Assembly: GCA_021621525.1 (NCBI GenBank)
Contig: JAJVUU010000016.1
Location: forward strand, 1 to 33,599
Origin: Caryophanales bacterium
GTDB lineage: Bacteria > Bacillota_I > Bacilli_A > RFN20 > CAG-288
Direction: 5' to 3'
Length of the DNA: 33,599 nt
A model generated the notes under the pieces. The model did not search any database. It worked only from the letters and a program-made list of their open reading frames with translations, and was not told where the DNA came from. This document shows, in pieces, positions 31,703 to 33,599 of the stretch. The position numbers and the translations under genes are program-made. Numbering within the stretch: position 1 is the stretch's first letter; each line of letters begins with the position of its first letter.

Positions 31703-31731
31703 ATTATATCGTAAATGTCATGCACTGAAAA
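31703..31731 (-). promoter_or_regulatory. recG promoter placing the start at the ATG
   Basis: A perfect TATAAT (31703-31708 in complement) lies six bases before the recG ATG, with TTTTCA at -35 (17-bp spacer) inside the T-run of the upstream terminator. Transcription would begin at or next to the A of the start codon. Confidence 0.6.
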
Positions 31732-31757
31732 AGCTTCCGTGCGCTCGGAAGCTTTTT
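31728..31757 (-). terminator. fakA terminator (palindromic, bidirectional)
   Basis: AAAAAGCTTCCG (31728-31739) and CGGAAGCTTTTT (31746-31757) form a perfect 12-bp stem with a 6-nt loop and T-runs on both strands. It ends fakA transcription and its base overlaps the recG -35 region. Confidence 0.93.
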
Positions 31758-31765
31758 ACTAAATA

Positions 31766-33559
31766 TTATTCCACTGCAACAAAGAATGAATAAACAGGTT
31801 GCTCACCTCTGGCAACATCTACTTCAAATTCATCGCCATATTTTTCATTGACTTTTTCTTCAACCTGCTTTTGTTCATCTTCGGTAACATCTTCTCCACA
31901 GATAATAGTAATAATTGAAGCATCTTCATCAACCATCTTAGCCAACATATCAATCAACGTATTGATTTTATGTTTATGACAACAAACAATTTTTTTGTTG
32001 GTGATACCCATGAATTTGTCTTTTTCAACCGTGATGCCATCAATGGTTGTATCTTTCACGGCATAAGTGATTTCGCCGCTCTTGACACCACTGATATTTT
32101 CCTTCATGACTTCTTCGTTTTCTTCCAAGGAAGCATCAGGATTAAATACCATACAGGCAGTCAATCCCTGAGGAATTGTCTTTGTAGGAATAACGGCAAT
32201 ATGATAATCATCTTTAAGAAGATCTGCCGCCTGGGATGCAGCCATCAAGATATTGCCATTATTTGGGAAAAGAAAAACATTCTCAGCATTTGCCTTTTTA
32301 ATCGCATTTACAAAGTCAGCTGTCGAAGGATTCATCGTTTGACCGCCAGAGATGATATAATCAACATTGGATTGCTTGAACATTTGTTCGATTCCTTCGC
32401 CGACAGCCACAGCGATCAGGGCATATTTCTTTTTCTCTGATGGTTGATTTTCTATGCCAAGTTGCTTGGCCTGATCTGCAGAGGATAAAGTAGTATCAGC
32501 TTTGAGCGCAACATCAAATTTAGCACCATCGTCTTGTAAACCCTGCTTCTTTTTTTCAGACTCAAAATCATCCATAAGTTCTTCATGCTGCTCGGACATG
32601 TTATCGCATTTCATAGTCTTGAATTCACCAAACTGCTGTGCATAGGTGAATATATTGCCAGGCTTCATTGTATGAATATGGACTTTTACTAAATCATCGC
32701 TATGAATGAAAACGATAGAATTGCCATGAGCCTCTAAAACGGCCTTAAAACGTTTTTCATTAAAAGCCTTTTTCCCTTGAAGATTGTTTTGATCAGCCAA
32801 TTTGAGAAGAAATTGTGTACAATATCCAAATTCCTCATGATTGAACTTAGCCTGAACAGAACCATGTCCTTCAACGGAAGAATTAATCTTACCAGTCGAA
32901 TATCCAATATTCTTCTCGGTGACAGTTGCCATTTCCTTTTCAACAATCTGATTATGAAGGGCTTTGGCAAATCCTTCGAGGATCTTGCAAAGACCGGCAC
33001 CACCGGAATCAACAACTCCAACTTCCTTCAACACAGGAAGAAGATCCGGCGTGTGATTAAGAGATTTGATGGCTTCATCATATAATATGTCAAGAGCAAC
33101 ATCCATCGACATATCTTTTTCTGCTTTTTCATAAAGTGCTGAACTAGCTTCACGGATAACAGTAAGGATTGTGCCTTCCACAGGCCTCATGACTGCTTTA
33201 TAAGCAGTCTCCTTACCAGCAACAAAAGCCTCTGCAAGACCAATCGCATCGATTTCTTCTTTTCCTTGAAGAGATTCAGAAAAGCCACGAAAAATTTGAG
33301 ACAAAATAACACCTGAATTACCACGAGCTCCCATAAGAAGACCTCTAGCAAAATCTTTAGCCACTGAGCCGATAGCTTTGTCATTCTTATTGAAAACTTC
33401 TCTAGAGCCACTACTCATCGTCAAATTCATGTTTGTCCCAGTATCACCATCAGGCACAGGAAAGACGTTCAAAGAATCAACTTCCGGATAATTGTTATAT
33501 AAATCATTAGAACCAGTAATAATCATTTGGTGAAAGATAAGGCTCTCAATTTTTAACAT
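31766..33559 (-). CDS. fakA: Fatty acid kinase FakA (YloV/DhaL-DegV-associated kinase)
   Basis: This 597-aa protein is the ATP-binding subunit that phosphorylates FakB-bound fatty acids to acyl-phosphate, feeding the PlsY/PlsX pathway. The N-terminal DhaL (Dak2) domain has NVFPVPDGDTGTNMNLTMSS with metal-binding Asp37 and Asp39, then LLMGARGNSGVILSQIFRGF and VVDSGGAGLCKILEGF. The middle FakA domain follows and the C-terminal Dak1-like half includes SGGQTMNPSTADFVNAIKKA and LFPNNGNILMAA. It is longer than many homologues (about 550 aa), with a charged linker around residues 330-380. The SD (AAAGGA) lies 12 nt before the ATG. No plsX adjacency: plsX is 2 kb away across recG. Confidence 0.94.
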   Translation of the reverse strand: MLKIESLIFHQMIITGSNDLYNNYPEVDSLNVFPVPDGDTGTNMNLTMSSGSREVFNKNDKAIGSVAKDFARGLLMGARGNSGVILSQIFRGFSESLQGKEEIDAIGLAEAFVAGKETAYKAVMRPVEGTILTVIREASSALYEKAEKDMSMDVALDILYDEAIKSLNHTPDLLPVLKEVGVVDSGGAGLCKILEGFAKALHNQIVEKEMATVTEKNIGYSTGKINSSVEGHGSVQAKFNHEEFGYCTQFLLKLADQNNLQGKKAFNEKRFKAVLEAHGNSIVFIHSDDLVKVHIHTMKPGNIFTYAQQFGEFKTMKCDNMSEQHEELMDDFESEKKKQGLQDDGAKFDVALKADTTLSSADQAKQLGIENQPSEKKKYALIAVAVGEGIEQMFKQSNVDYIISGGQTMNPSTADFVNAIKKANAENVFLFPNNGNILMAASQAADLLKDDYHIAVIPTKTIPQGLTACMVFNPDASLEENEEVMKENISGVKSGEITYAVKDTTIDGITVEKDKFMGITNKKIVCCHKHKINTLIDMLAKMVDEDASIITIICGEDVTEDEQKQVEEKVNEKYGDEFEVDVARGEQPVYSFFVAVE

Positions 33560-33580
33560 AAGAGAGAGAGTCCTTTCAAA

Positions 33581-33599
33581 AGGCTTTATTTCAAAGCCT
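33581..33599 (-). repeat. Hairpin at the window edge upstream of fakA
   Basis: AGGCTTT (33581-33587) pairs with AAAGCCT (33593-33599), and on the minus strand the stem is followed by TTTTGAAAGG. It may be the terminator of the preceding gene or a fakA leader element; the sequence stops here. Confidence 0.45.

Noticed and set aside
1..33599. CRISPR arrays, transposases, phage genes, toxin-antitoxin pairs
   Set aside because: No regularly spaced repeats, DDE/integrase motifs, terminal inverted repeats or toxin-like small gene pairs were seen.

Overview
The window looks like a core chromosomal segment of a Bacillota (Firmicutes) bacterium, most likely from the Erysipelotrichia. The evidence is Gram-positive style Shine-Dalgarno sequences, a CIRCE operator, the ffh-ylxM/ftsY/rnc/plsX cluster, a fatty-acid kinase gene, and an RpoB with Asn at the rifampicin position, as in Mollicutes and relatives. 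No database search was possible, so the taxonomic placement is inference. Most genes lie on the minus strand; only rplS, rpsP, khpA, rimM and trmD read on the plus strand.

Layout. (1) 1-2060: htpG with its terminator and a near-perfect CIRCE/HrcA operator over its promoter. (2) 2200-6510: marR plus two half-transporter genes forming a heterodimeric ABC exporter, with duplicated operator-like sites upstream of marR. (3) 6510-11570: an accessory stretch. It holds an operon of an unknown 127-aa protein, an NfeD-like protein and an SPFH/stomatin protein; a TetR regulator overlapping a six-helix membrane protein gene; a small DUF-like membrane protein; and two frameshifted gene remnants on the plus strand. 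(4) 11575-22080: the rplK-rplA-(L10 leader)-rplJ-rplL-rpoB-rpoC cluster, ending with a long perfect hairpin, tRNA-Gly(CCC) and a terminator. (5) 22090-24850: divergent rplS, then rpsP-khpA and rimM-trmD, ending at a bidirectional terminator. (6) 24865-29640: plsX-rnc-ftsY-orf84-ylxM-ffh, six genes with almost no gaps, covering phospholipid synthesis, RNase III and the SRP targeting pathway, with an uncharacterised 84-aa membrane protein inside. (7) 29717-33599: recG and fakA, separated by a terminator.

How the parts work together. Regions 4 and 5 make RNA polymerase and ribosomal proteins, with 5' leaders or attenuators visible before rplJ, rplK and rplS and between rplL and rpoB. Region 6 couples membrane-lipid synthesis to co-translational protein targeting. 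Regions 1-3 are stress, efflux and membrane functions under local regulators (HrcA, MarR, TetR).

No entirely new multi-gene defence or mobile system is visible: no transposase, phage gene, CRISPR array or toxin-antitoxin pair was seen. The observations most worth following are natural sequence changes in drug-target and catalytic motifs (RpoB Asn533, the L11 N-terminal loop without its Pro-Pro, RecG motif II DEQQ), acidic tails on both RpoB and RpoC, a probably leaderless recG, and two uncharacterised operon partners (the 127-aa protein with NfeD/SPFH and the 84-aa protein in the SRP operon).
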